The translations under genes and the position numbers were made by a program. Below the pieces are notes generated by a model, which made no database searches, was not told the DNA's origin, and saw nothing but the letters and a program-made list of their open reading frames with translations. Source: an uncultured Butyricicoccus sp. (GTDB lineage Bacteria > Bacillota > Clostridia > Oscillospirales > Butyricicoccaceae). Taken from it: a stretch of 64,000 bases of DNA. The stretch spans positions 153,826 to 217,825 of the forward strand of contig CAKTAV010000004.1 in assembly GCA_934532985.1 (NCBI GenBank), in the 5' to 3' direction. This document shows positions 53,406-61,159 of the stretch, in pieces (within the stretch, counting starts at the first letter, position 1; every line of letters begins with the position of its first letter).

Positions 53406-53438
53406 AAACGCCAGAATCCACGTTGGATTCTGGCGTTT
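53406..53438. terminator. Bidirectional terminator after queF
   Basis: AAACGCCAGAATCCA (53406-53420) pairs with TGGATTCTGGCGTTT (53424-53438). It serves the que operon and the SASP gene on the other strand. Confidence 0.93.
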
Positions 53439-53456
53439 TCGCATCGTATGCCGAGC

Positions 53457-53654
53457 TTACTTCATGCTCTGCTCGTATGCTTCAATCATCTTCTTGACCA
53501 TCTGTCCGCCGATGGAGCCAGCCTGACGGGCGGTCATCTCGCCATTGTAACCGTCCTTCAGATCAACGCCAACCTCACGAGCCGCCTCCATCTTAAAGCG
53601 ATCCATTGCGGCACGGGCTTCCGGTACATTCAGTTCATTGTTCTTGTTCGACAT
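53457..53654 (-). CDS. Alpha/beta-type small acid-soluble spore protein
   Basis: DNA-coating spore protein (65 aa). The family pattern is clear: NVPEARAAMDRFKMEAAREV, then GEMTARQAGSIGGQMVKKMI. It is made in the forespore late in sporulation and degraded by GPR in germination. AAGGAG lies 9 bases before the ATG at 53654. A near-perfect sigma-G promoter is upstream. This is direct evidence that the organism forms, or descends from, spore formers. Confidence 0.95.
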   Translation of the reverse strand: MSNKNNELNVPEARAAMDRFKMEAAREVGVDLKDGYNGEMTARQAGSIGGQMVKKMIEAYEQSMK

Positions 53655-53695
53655 AATTCTTTTCTCCTTTTCGCTCGGTTCGTTTCCTGTGACAG

Positions 53696-53724
53696 TAGTA
53701 TGTGCGGAATACTCGCTCGTATGC
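53696..53724 (-). promoter_or_regulatory. Sigma-G promoter of the SASP gene
   Basis: On the minus strand GCATA (53720-53724) and CATACTA (53696-53702) are 17 bases apart, matching the sigma-G consensus GHATR and CATxHTA. Confidence 0.82.
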
Positions 53725-53795
53725 GAAAAAATCGTCGAAAAAGAAACGTAAAAAATGCCGTGGTTGGAAATCCATTCACAGCATCCCATATAAAA

Positions 53796-53830
53796 ACGCA
53801 GAAACCCGTTTTTGTTACAGGCTTCTGCGT
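53796..53830 (-). terminator. Terminator of xpt
   Basis: ACGCAGAA (53796-53803) pairs with TTCTGCGT (53823-53830), with inner pairing around a 19-base centre. T-runs occur on both sides. Confidence 0.8.
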
Positions 53831-53836
53831 CTTTTT

Positions 53837-54418
53837 TTACTGCTCGCGGAAAGTAATCGTTCCCGTTTCGCTGTCCATCGCATCCACAATCGCAAGTGAT
53901 TCCAGTTGGTAACCCAGATTGCGAATCATTTTTCCGCCGGGCTGGAAGCCCTTCTCAATGACAATACCGATTCCCTCTACCGTCGCACCGGCTTCCGTCA
54001 CCAAATGAATCAGTCCCTGCAACGCACATCCGTTGGCAAGAAAATCGTCGATAATCAGCACATGATCCTGCTCAGACAGGAACTTCTTCGCCACAATCAC
54101 CTGATTCTTGCACTTATGGGTAAAGGATTCCACTTCCGCCACATACATCTCACCTTCTAGGTTAATGCTCTTTGCTTTTTTCGCAAACACAACCGGCACA
54201 TGAAAATGCTGTGCGACGATGCAGGCAATGCCGATGCCGGACGCTTCAATCGTCAGGAGCTTATTGATGTTTTTGTCGGCGAATCGCTTTTTGAATTCTG
54301 CGCCGATCTGGTTAAACAATTCGATATCCATCTGATGATTCAGGAAGCTATCTACTTTCAGAACATTTCCCTCTTTCACAATTCCATCCTTGGCAATGCG
54401 CTCTTCTAAAAAATTCAT
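53837..54418 (-). CDS. xpt: Xanthine phosphoribosyltransferase
   Basis: Purine salvage enzyme (193 aa) that makes XMP from xanthine and PRPP. The PRPP loop is VLIIDDFLANGCALQGLI near residue 123, and EASGIGIACIVAQH near 64 is typical of Xpt. The ATG at 54418 gives the family start MNFLEERI; the frame stays open for 32 further codons through repeat-like DNA and was not used. Surprisingly, the leader shows no purine riboswitch. Confidence 0.95.
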   Translation of the reverse strand: MNFLEERIAKDGIVKEGNVLKVDSFLNHQMDIELFNQIGAEFKKRFADKNINKLLTIEASGIGIACIVAQHFHVPVVFAKKAKSINLEGEMYVAEVESFTHKCKNQVIVAKKFLSEQDHVLIIDDFLANGCALQGLIHLVTEAGATVEGIGIVIEKGFQPGGKMIRNLGYQLESLAIVDAMDSETGTITFREQ

Positions 54419-54684
54419 CCTATGTTTCCTCTTTCTTTTCGATTCCATGTATTGTTTTATTGTAACCGTCGCTACGACGCACTGCGCTACATCGCCACGC
54501 CAAGGCATCGGCATGGCTCAACCGCTCCGTGGTCTTGCTCCTTCGCGCCACAACCGCTTCGCTGGGTTGTGTCGCGATATAATAAGATTTTCTCTGAGAA
54601 TAGACGGCTAAAAGTTCAGGTTTTACCCACTATGAATATGGACTTCTCTCACCAACAACTACAGCAAGGTGAACAAGCAAATAG
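54419..54684 (-). other. Repeat-like leader upstream of xpt, no gene seen
   Basis: No convincing gene. The part nearest xpt (54440-54600) is GC-rich and made of related words such as GCGAAGCGGTTG, CGCGAAGGAGC and CGGAGCGGTTG, plus the palindrome GTCGCTACGAC. It looks like a short interspersed repeat or MITE remnant. The part 54600-54684 is AT-richer and unassigned. No conserved purine, PRPP or xanthine riboswitch core was found. Confidence 0.4.
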
Positions 54685-54733
54685 AGTGCAAAAACAATGG
54701 GCGGGAAACCCGCCCACTACGAAATCATTGTTT
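54685..54733 (-). terminator. Compound terminator after yerC
   Basis: The inner stem GGGCGGG-AAA-CCCGCCC (54699-54705 with 54709-54715) sits inside an outer pair AAACAATG/CATTGTTT (54692-54699 with 54726-54733). On the minus strand it ends in TTTTTG. A TATAAT on the minus strand at 54737-54742 directly abuts it, without a good -35. Confidence 0.7.
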
Positions 54734-54801
54734 ACTATTATAGTCTATACCGAAATCATTACCATGTCTGCCGCATTTTGTTTTTGCAGCAAACCCTTTG
54801 C

Positions 54802-55113
54802 TTACTCCTCCTCTTTCTTTTCTTCGTTTTCCAGCTCCTGCTCGGCATAGCTCTTCAGCACACCGGTACCGAAGCTAAGCATGCGGCTGACACGGCTGAT
54901 CGTCGCACTGCTCGCGCCGGTTTGGTTCAGAATATCGTGATAAATCTTACCCTGACTGAGAAGAACCGCAACGTCATAGCGCTGCTCCATGGAGCGCATT
55001 TCCGTCACCGTACAGACATCCTCAAAAAATTTCTGACACTCGTCCAGATCTTTCAGCTGAAGAATGGCTTTGTACAGCGCGAGACTCGGCTCTCGATTCA
55101 TAAACTTTGGCAT
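54802..55113 (-). CDS. YerC/YecD-type TrpR-related protein
   Basis: Small DNA-binding-type protein (103 aa). Residues 30-85 carry the TrpR-like helix-turn-helix with MRSMEQRYDVAVLLSQGKIY and SSATISRVSRML. The C-terminus is acidic. The role in Firmicutes is poorly known; it is not expected to sense tryptophan like E. coli TrpR. The ATG at 55113 is preferred over an in-frame start 30 codons earlier that would overlap the promoter. Confidence 0.88.
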   Translation of the reverse strand: MPKFMNREPSLALYKAILQLKDLDECQKFFEDVCTVTEMRSMEQRYDVAVLLSQGKIYHDILNQTGASSATISRVSRMLSFGTGVLKSYAEQELENEEKKEEE

Positions 55114-55147
55114 GGGTTCGCTCCTCTCTGGTCTCTCAACTGTACAT

Positions 55148-55176
55148 AGTTTACCACATTGAAGTGCGTTCGTAAA
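55148..55176 (-). promoter_or_regulatory. Promoter of the yerC-like gene
   Basis: On the minus strand TTTACG (55171-55176) and TAAACT (55148-55153) are 17 bases apart, 35 bases before the start codon. Confidence 0.6.
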
Positions 55177-55270
55177 GCAGAATTTCTCCTGTTTTTTTGT
55201 CAAACAAGCCAGCTATTTTCCACATTCTTATGTGAAAAACCAGAAAAATCACAAAACCATGGGAAGCATA

Positions 55271-55299
55271 TTGAATCTTATCGTGTTTGCCGATATAAT
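55271..55299 (+). promoter_or_regulatory. Promoter of the DUF1015 gene
   Basis: TTGAAT (55271-55276) and TATAAT (55294-55299) are 17 bases apart, 36 bases before the start codon. Confidence 0.75.
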
Positions 55300-55334
55300 G
55301 AAAACCATATTAAACCCTATGGAGGAATGCAGCC

Positions 55335-56642
55335 ATGTCTTGTGTATCGGTACCAAAAATTCTTCTGCCCAACCGTCAGATTGACCGGAGCAAATGGGCC
55401 GTCATCGCCTGTGACCAATTTACCTCTCAGCCGGAATACTGGGAAGAAACCAATCGCATTGTCGGCGATGCACCGTCCACCTTGCGTCTGACCCTTCCGG
55501 AGGTCTATCTGGAAAATGACGATGTTACAGAGCGCGTGAACGCTATCAACGCTACCATGCAGCAGTATCTGTCCGATGGTACGCTGACCCAGCTGCCTGC
55601 CGGCTGCATTCTCACCGAGCGTTATTCCGGCGGCACTGTACCGCGCCGCGGTCTCGTCGCCGCCATTGATCTGGAAACTTATGATTATCACGCCGGTTCC
55701 CGTTCTCTGGTTCGTCCGACCGAAAAGACCGTCGAGGAACGCATTCCGCCCCGTCTCAAGGTGCGTGAGCACGCCAGCATCGAGCTGCCGCACATCATGA
55801 TTTTGATTGACGATCCGGATCGCACGGTCATTGAGCCGATGTTCGATCAGCTGGAATCGTTCGAAAAGGTATACGACACCGATCTCATGCAGGGCGGCGG
55901 TCACATCACCGGCTGGTTCATTCCGGAGGGCGAAATCACCGACGCACTGATTGCCAAAATGGACGCGCTTCAGGAGCGCACCACGTTTAACAAGAAATAC
56001 GCATTGACCGAAGCGCTGCCACTGCTCAACTTCGCAATCGGCGACGGCAATCACTCGATGGCAACGGCAAAGGCGTATTGGGAGGCTGTCAAGCAGGCCC
56101 TTCCTGAGAGCGAGCGCGCCAGCCATCCGGCACGGTACTGCCTGTGCGAAATTGTCAACATTCACGATGAAAGCCTGCTGATTGAGCCGATTCACCGCGT
56201 GATGTTTCATGTCTCGCCGTCCGATGTTCTGGAGCAGGCGAAACTCTTCTTTGCAAACCACGGCGCTTCCTGCGAAATTCTGGCAGAGGGCGCGGCGGCT
56301 CCGTCCGATGCACATGCCATTCCGTTTTGCAGCGAGAAGGAAAACGGCGTGCTCATTATCCGCAACCCGAAATGGGGCATTCCGCTGGCAACGCTTCAGG
56401 CATTTCTGGACGATTATCTGGCACAGCATACCGATGCCAAGCTGGACTACATCCACGGTGAGGATATCACCACCGAGCTGGGCACCAAGCCGGGCAACAT
56501 GGGCTTCCTGCTGCCGGACATCCAGAAAAACGATCTGTTCCGCGGCGTGATTATTGACGGCGTTCTGCCGCGCAAAACCTTCTCCATGGGCGAAGCGCAC
56601 GAAAAACGCTATTACATGGAGGCCAAGCGCATCACCTTATAA
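55335..56642 (+). CDS. DUF1015 family protein
   Basis: Conserved protein of 435 residues, cytoplasmic, in the DUF1015 family. Recognisable pieces are the N-terminal DQFTSQPEYWEET, a mid-protein LTEALPLLNFAIGDGNHSMA block, and HEKRYYMEAKRI at the end. The function is unknown; members often occur near serine or amino-acid genes, which is not the case here. GGAGGAA precedes the ATG. Monocistronic. Confidence 0.88.
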   Translation: MSCVSVPKILLPNRQIDRSKWAVIACDQFTSQPEYWEETNRIVGDAPSTLRLTLPEVYLENDDVTERVNAINATMQQYLSDGTLTQLPAGCILTERYSGGTVPRRGLVAAIDLETYDYHAGSRSLVRPTEKTVEERIPPRLKVREHASIELPHIMILIDDPDRTVIEPMFDQLESFEKVYDTDLMQGGGHITGWFIPEGEITDALIAKMDALQERTTFNKKYALTEALPLLNFAIGDGNHSMATAKAYWEAVKQALPESERASHPARYCLCEIVNIHDESLLIEPIHRVMFHVSPSDVLEQAKLFFANHGASCEILAEGAAAPSDAHAIPFCSEKENGVLIIRNPKWGIPLATLQAFLDDYLAQHTDAKLDYIHGEDITTELGTKPGNMGFLLPDIQKNDLFRGVIIDGVLPRKTFSMGEAHEKRYYMEAKRITL

Positions 56643-56657
56643 TATATGTTATGACAA

Positions 56658-57134
56658 TCATTCCGGGGGATTCCACAGGGGTCTCCCGGTTTTTGTTTCG
56701 ATCCATACCTCTGCCGTGGCACCGTGAATGCGGCAGAAACAAAACAAATACGCCAGCAAGAACGGACGATCCGGCGCAAACGAGCAGCGTAGAATCTGGT
56801 AGTCTCCTCTTGTTTCCGTCTGGATTGCCGCGCTTTGTTTCCGCTCTGCAAACGGGAACGCAAGCTCCGGTGATTCCCCAATCACATACCGTTCCGGCAA
56901 AGATGGCCAATATCCACAGCGCGACAAAAATTCCTGTGACAGTGTGCGGCGCAGAACCATGTGCTCGTTCTCCGGCTCCGGCACGCCGATGAGCAGCGGC
57001 TCTTTCTCATCCAAGATACCCCAGATGCGCCAAACTTTATCTGTCTTTTTGCCCTCGGCATAAAATCGGACGTTTTGTCCGCACGGCTCTGTCTGTATGC
57101 TTCCCCACTCGCCATCTGCCGCCTGCACCCGCAT
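56658..57134 (-). CDS. Uncharacterised small protein
   Basis: Protein of 158 residues that I do not recognise. It is beta-rich, with an N-terminal GEWGSIQTEPCGQNVRFYAEG, a WRIWGILDEKEPLLIGVPEP strand pair, and a C-terminal Cys-aromatic stretch LAYLFCFCRIHG. No signal peptide or membrane segment is clear. GGGAGG lies 6 bases before the ATG at 57134. It follows the terminator of the alr-mazF unit and overlaps nothing; it could be a late gene of that unit by readthrough. Confidence 0.6.
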   Translation of the reverse strand: MRVQAADGEWGSIQTEPCGQNVRFYAEGKKTDKVWRIWGILDEKEPLLIGVPEPENEHMVLRRTLSQEFLSRCGYWPSLPERYVIGESPELAFPFAERKQSAAIQTETRGDYQILRCSFAPDRPFLLAYLFCFCRIHGATAEVWIETKTGRPLWNPPE

Positions 57135-57151
57135 GCTATCCCTCCCGACAC

Positions 57152-57189
57152 AAAAAGCTCCCCTGCCTATTTCTATGCAGGGGAGCTTT
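57152..57189 (-). terminator. Terminator of the alr-mazF operon
   Basis: A 13-bp stem AAAGCTCCCCTGC/GCAGGGGAGCTTT (57154-57166 with 57177-57189) is followed on the minus strand by TTTTTG. Confidence 0.92.
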
Positions 57190-57195
57190 GTTTCA

Positions 57196-57564
57196 TTATC
57201 CTTCTGTCTCGGGCAGACCGAAGCTGACCGCAAGCGCACGATCCACTTCCTCCATGTGCGCCTCATCCAGCGTGCCCATCTTTTCTCGCAGACGCCGCTT
57301 ATCCAGTGTGCGAATCTGCTCGGTCAAAATCACCGAATCACGGGTTAAACCAAAGCTGCGCGCGCCCAAGACAATATGTGTCGGCATTTTGGCTTTATTG
57401 ATCTGAGATGTAATTGCCGCGGCAATTACCGTCGGACTGTACTTATTGCCAACATTATTTTGTACGATTAAAACCGGACGCATTCCGCCCTGTTCACTGC
57501 CAACGACCGGTGACAGGTCCGCATAATAAATGTCACCACGTTTTACCTGGTGTTCCAAATTCAT
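57196..57564 (-). CDS. mazF: MazF/NdoA-type endoribonuclease
   Basis: PemK/MazF-fold toxin (122 aa), an mRNA-cleaving RNase. Motifs: RGDIYYADLSPVVGSEQGGMRPVLIVQNN at the N-terminus with the catalytic Arg region, and ILTEQIRTLDKRRL in the C-terminal half, all close to B. subtilis NdoA. The ATG at 57564 follows GGAGAG. It lies downstream of alr, the B. subtilis order, but the 162-base gap to alr holds no antitoxin frame. Confidence 0.93.
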   Translation of the reverse strand: MNLEHQVKRGDIYYADLSPVVGSEQGGMRPVLIVQNNVGNKYSPTVIAAAITSQINKAKMPTHIVLGARSFGLTRDSVILTEQIRTLDKRRLREKMGTLDEAHMEEVDRALAVSFGLPETEG

Positions 57565-57726
57565 CACTCTCCGATGGAAAAATTCAAGGATACTGATTCC
57601 GCACAGCGGCTTGCCATGCAGATGTTTCTTCCGTTGCTTTTACTTTCCCCACCAGACCGGTTGTTTAATCACAGTAATAATGAATATTTTTTCTCTCTAG
57701 TATATGCGCTGAATCGTCCGTGCGAT
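57565..57726 (-). other. Gap between alr and mazF, antitoxin absent
   Basis: In Bacillus and relatives a roughly 90-residue ribbon-helix-helix antitoxin sits here. All three minus-strand frames are interrupted; the frame joined to mazF has a stop after about 27 codons and its residues do not look like an antitoxin. Nothing else is recognised. Confidence 0.5.
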
Positions 57727-58893
57727 TCAATCCAAATAAAAACGTGGGATGCGCGCACCAATCGCACACAGCACCTCATATGAAATCGTACCGGCGGCCT
57801 CTGCCACCGTATCGGCGGTCACACCTTCTTCACCAAACACGGTGACAATATCGCCCATCTTGACGTCCATACCCGATACGTCTACCATGCACATATCCAT
57901 GCAGATGCGTCCGACAACCGGAACTATTTTTCCGTGTATCATCACCTGTGCCCGTCCGCTTCCGGCGCGATGATAGCCGTCGGCATAACCCATCGTGATG
58001 ACTGCAAGCTGCGTCGGCTGCATCGTCGTATAGGTTCGTCCATAGCTGACCGTTACGCCCGGCTGCACATCACGCACCTGTACGACGTGCGCCTTAACTG
58101 TCATCACCGGACGGAGATCAACCGTTTGTTTCGTCCCCTCGTCCGGATAATAGCCGTACAGGATAATTCCCGCGCGTACCATCGTAAACGCCGGCTCTCC
58201 GTTGGACAGCTTGAGATGTACTGTCTCCGGATATTGCAAAATCGCACCGCTGTTGGCACAGTGGCGGTAGGTCAGCGTGATGCCGCGGGCGCTCAGCGCC
58301 TCAACCACAGCGCAAAAGCGGGTAAACTGTTCGTCCGTATACTCATTTCCGTCCGCCGTATCCGCCACCGCAAAGTGTGTGAAGATGCCCTCTGTCACAA
58401 TGCCCGGCAGCGATACCGCCGATACGATTCTTTCAATGGAGGCCTTATCGGAGTTTGCTTCAAAGCCGATGCGGGTCATTCCTGTGTTCAATGCAATATG
58501 TACGTGAATCGGTTTTCCAACTTCCTGTGCCACCTTGGAAAACATCTGCGCCGTATGTTCGTCGCACAGCGCGACAGAAATATGATGTTCCATCAGATAC
58601 GGCAGATCCTCTTCTCCGACGTAGCCGAGAATCAAGATTGGCTCTTCCAGCCCTGCCTCCCGCAGCTCCGCGGCCTCCGGCGCGGTCGCAACCGCGAAGT
58701 AATCCGTTCCGATTGCCGACAGCGTTTTTGCCACCTGCACCGCACCGTGACCATACGCATCCGACTTCACTACGCTGAGCACCTTGGTCTCCGGCGAAAT
58801 CTCATGCACCCGCTCCCGGATGCCGCGGTAGTTGTATTCCAAATTAGCCAAATTGATCTCGGCCCAAGTTCGATTTTTATTTTGAATATCCAT
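57727..58893 (-). CDS. alr: Alanine racemase
   Basis: PLP enzyme (388 aa) making D-alanine for peptidoglycan. Lys43 in VVKSDAYGHG binds PLP, VSYGRTY carries the second-site Tyr region, and GRICMDMCMVDVS is conserved near the C-terminus. It sits 20 bases after the GerS-like lipoprotein gene, as in the gerS-alr2 pair of Clostridioides difficile, and upstream of mazF. Confidence 0.96.
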   Translation of the reverse strand: MDIQNKNRTWAEINLANLEYNYRGIRERVHEISPETKVLSVVKSDAYGHGAVQVAKTLSAIGTDYFAVATAPEAAELREAGLEEPILILGYVGEEDLPYLMEHHISVALCDEHTAQMFSKVAQEVGKPIHVHIALNTGMTRIGFEANSDKASIERIVSAVSLPGIVTEGIFTHFAVADTADGNEYTDEQFTRFCAVVEALSARGITLTYRHCANSGAILQYPETVHLKLSNGEPAFTMVRAGIILYGYYPDEGTKQTVDLRPVMTVKAHVVQVRDVQPGVTVSYGRTYTTMQPTQLAVITMGYADGYHRAGSGRAQVMIHGKIVPVVGRICMDMCMVDVSGMDVKMGDIVTVFGEEGVTADTVAEAAGTISYEVLCAIGARIPRFYLD

Positions 58894-58913
58894 GGGATTC
58901 GTTTCTTCTTTCT

Positions 58914-59489
58914 TTATTGATAAACGGTACAGTTGTCAAACTCACAGCGTAGGCGCTGTTTTCCATTAAGTGAGACCGCTGCATATTGCAGAGCGCCATC
59001 CTCTGCCCGCAGTGCCAGCTCCCGCACGACATTTCCCACGTCCTCCTCCTTTTCGTATTGCAGAATCACGTCGTCCTCTTCCCGCCAAATTTCCGTTGGC
59101 TCCTCTGCAATCAGGCAGTGCAGGGCAGCCGGTACGGCATCCACCGGCGTCAGTCCGTCCTGCTCCGGCAAAATTGTCTGTAAGGACACATCCTCATAGA
59201 TCAGACGATTTTCCTCCGCATCATATACGGCGGTGATACCGGCGATACTCTCGGGCTCCTGAACCGTGATCTCTGCATATGGGTTCTGTGCGTTGTCATA
59301 TTGAACCTGCACGCGGTACTCCTGTATTGCGTTTTCATTGCTCGCGTGAATCACGGCTTCTGCACGGATTGTTTTCGCCGTGCCATAGCCCTGCTGTACC
59401 GAGTCCGCAAGCCGTTCCGGATTACGGACTGCCGAGCAGCCAACCAGTAGCGGCAGCGCCGCCAGCCAGCACAAGCTTTTCCAATACAA
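58914..59489 (-). CDS. GerS-like lipoprotein
   Basis: Exported lipoprotein (191 aa). The N-terminus is a hydrophobic signal with the lipobox LVGC, so Cys18 should be lipidated. The rest resembles a LolA-type beta sheet (RAEAVIHASN, YRVQVQYDNAQNPYAEITV). In C. difficile, GerS has this layout, lies next to alr2 and is needed for cortex modification by CwlD; gene order supports the same assignment here. The start codon is TTG: an upstream in-frame TGA excludes any earlier start, and GGGAG lies nine bases before it. Confidence 0.78.
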   Translation of the reverse strand: MYWKSLCWLAALPLLVGCSAVRNPERLADSVQQGYGTAKTIRAEAVIHASNENAIQEYRVQVQYDNAQNPYAEITVQEPESIAGITAVYDAEENRLIYEDVSLQTILPEQDGLTPVDAVPAALHCLIAEEPTEIWREEDDVILQYEKEEDVGNVVRELALRAEDGALQYAAVSLNGKQRLRCEFDNCTVYQ

Positions 59490-59492
59490 TCA

Positions 59493-60350
59493 TTACCACT
59501 CCCTGGAGTTGAGCGGTTTCAGCACCTTCGGAATGCAGGACAGCATGTCAGTCGGGGTCATGCCGTACTCGCCAAGTGCATTGGCACACAGATCTCCCGC
59601 GCGGGCGTGAATATATGCACCGCACGCCGCGGCCTCCCACGACGGCACGCCCTGTCCCAACAGCGCCAGAATAATGCCGCTGAGCACGTCACCGCTTCCG
59701 CCCTTCGCCATACCCGGATTGCCAAAGCAATTACAGATCAGCCGTCCGTCCGGCGCAGCGATAATCGTTCGGTGGCCCTTGAGCAAAAGAACACATTGAT
59801 GTGCCTTGGCAAATTCCGCCGCACGCTGCTCTCTGCTGTCCCCATCGACGTCACAGATGCGGGCAAATTCGCCCTCATGCGGCGTCAATACTACCGGATG
59901 TGCTGCTCTCTCCAGAATATCTATATGTCCCGGCAGTGCGTTTATGCCGTCCGCATCCAGAATCACCGGCGCATTGGCGTTCAAAACAATGTGCTGAATC
60001 AGCGCGGTGATGCAATCGCTGCGGCCCAGTCCGGGGCCTGCCAGAAGCGCCGCCCGGCGCGAGAGTGAGAGGGTATCAAACGCCCCAATCTTGCCATCTG
60101 CATCCGACGGCAACACATCAAATGTCGGCTCATTGAGTTTGTTCGCGAGAATCGCGTGAATGCTGTCCGGAATGGCCAGCGTCACAATGCCACTTCCCGC
60201 ACGCACCGCGCCCATCGCCGCAAAATACGGTGCGCCGCAATAGCTGCGGCAGCCGCAGATGGCCAGCACACGTCCAAAGTCGTTTTTGTTCGCCTCCGGA
60301 TCGCGCGGATGCAGCTGCGCACGCAGAAACTCTTCACTAGTATACTGCAT
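59493..60350 (-). CDS. nnrD: ADP-dependent NAD(P)H-hydrate dehydratase
   Basis: Repair enzyme (285 aa) that restores hydrated NAD(P)H, of the ribokinase-like fold. GMAKGGSGDVLSGII near residue 215 is the nucleotide-site signature, and VVLTPHEGEFARI near 150 is conserved. The epimerase domain NnrE often fused to it is absent. It shares TAATG with the acpS stop and ends 3 bases before the GerS-like gene. Confidence 0.93.
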   Translation of the reverse strand: MQYTSEEFLRAQLHPRDPEANKNDFGRVLAICGCRSYCGAPYFAAMGAVRAGSGIVTLAIPDSIHAILANKLNEPTFDVLPSDADGKIGAFDTLSLSRRAALLAGPGLGRSDCITALIQHIVLNANAPVILDADGINALPGHIDILERAAHPVVLTPHEGEFARICDVDGDSREQRAAEFAKAHQCVLLLKGHRTIIAAPDGRLICNCFGNPGMAKGGSGDVLSGIILALLGQGVPSWEAAACGAYIHARAGDLCANALGEYGMTPTDMLSCIPKVLKPLNSREW

Positions 60351-60709
60351 TAGCCTTCCTCCTTCCCGCGAAAATCCATGCAAAGTGCGGTTGCCACCGC
60401 ATATTCCTGACAGTGGGAAATCGAGAGCAAGAACTGTCCCTCCGGACGCACAACCACGGGAGCGCCCAATGCAGTGTGTCCGATTTCAATGTCCTGAAAG
60501 CCCAGCGCACGTCCAAAGCCGGTTCCCAACGCCTTAGCAATCGCTTCCTTGGCGCAAAACAGCCCGGCGGCAGACTGCGCCGTGTTATCGCCCCGCTGAT
60601 TCAGCCAGGCCTGTTCGGACGGTGTAAAGACCTTATTCACAAAGCGCGTCTTGGTAATCGCCCGGCGCATGCGCTCAATTTCGACAATATCTGTTCCTAA
60701 TCCCGACAT
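60350..60709 (-). CDS. acpS: Holo-[acyl-carrier-protein] synthase
   Basis: Phosphopantetheinyl transferase (119 aa) that activates ACP. GLGTDIVEIERM at the start and FCAKEAIAKALGTG in the middle hold the Mg2+ and CoA ligands. The ATG at 60709 follows AAAGGA. It leads acpS-nnrD-gerS-alr-mazF, a gene order common in Firmicutes. Confidence 0.95.
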   Translation of the reverse strand: MSGLGTDIVEIERMRRAITKTRFVNKVFTPSEQAWLNQRGDNTAQSAAGLFCAKEAIAKALGTGFGRALGFQDIEIGHTALGAPVVVRPEGQFLLSISHCQEYAVATALCMDFRGKEEG

Positions 60710-60833
60710 ACCATCCGTCCTTTGCATGATTTATCTCTATTCTATCACAGATCCTCTGCGTTTGCATCGGTATCTTGTCATTTTTGGTCTGTTTTTCCTT
60801 CCGCAAATTCCCCAAAATTTTTCGTATATTTTA

Positions 60834-60862
60834 TTGACAACTTTCCCTTTGCCTGCTATAAT
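60834..60862 (+). promoter_or_regulatory. Promoter of tRNA-Pro
   Basis: Both boxes match consensus exactly: TTGACA (60834-60839) and TATAAT (60857-60862), 17 bases apart. Confidence 0.9.
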
Positions 60863-60928
60863 AAATGACGTTGCGATACTGTTCGCAATGCTAGGATTTT
60901 AATTCTGGTTGTTAAATGAAAAACATTT

Positions 60929-61005
60929 CGAGGTGTGGCTCAGTTTGGTAGAGCGCTGCGTTCGGGACGCAGAGGCCGTGGGTTCAAGTCCCGCCACCTC
61001 GACCA
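60929..61005 (+). tRNA. tRNA-Pro (anticodon CGG)
   Basis: Full cloverleaf of 77 bases with the CCA end encoded. The acceptor stem is CGAGGTG/CACCTCG, the anticodon stem is CTGCG/CGCAG around the loop TTCGGGA, and the T-arm contains GGTTCAAGTCC. Confidence 0.98.
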
Positions 61006-61008
61006 TAG

Positions 61009-61042
61009 TAGAGCAAGCATTGTGTCGCTTGCTCTATTTTTT
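61009..61042 (+). terminator. Terminator of tRNA-Pro
   Basis: TAGAGCAAGC (61009-61018) pairs with GCTTGCTCTA (61027-61036), followed by TTTTTTATTTT. Confidence 0.93.
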
Positions 61043-61111
61043 ATTTTCACTTATTAGACTGCACCAAAAGCATATGTAATGTTTTGCTTTTCTCCGCTTT
61101 CATTCCAACAG

Positions 61112-61151
61112 AAAATCGTCCGGACAATGCGCGATGCATTCCATCCGGACG
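61112..61151 (-). terminator. Terminator of rsmE
   Basis: CGTCCGGA (61117-61124) pairs with TCCGGACG (61144-61151); on the minus strand ATTTTC follows. It lies 8 bases after the rsmE stop. Confidence 0.75.
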
Positions 61152-61159
61152 GTTTCTTT

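Noticed and set aside
53837..54514. N-terminal extension of xpt by 32 codons
   Set aside because: The extra codons come from repeat-like DNA, are Arg- and Lys-rich, and the standard family start at 54418 has its own ribosome binding site.
55317..56600. 427-codon open frame antisense to the DUF1015 gene
   Set aside because: The plus-strand frame has a promoter, ribosome binding site and family motifs; the antisense frame has none.
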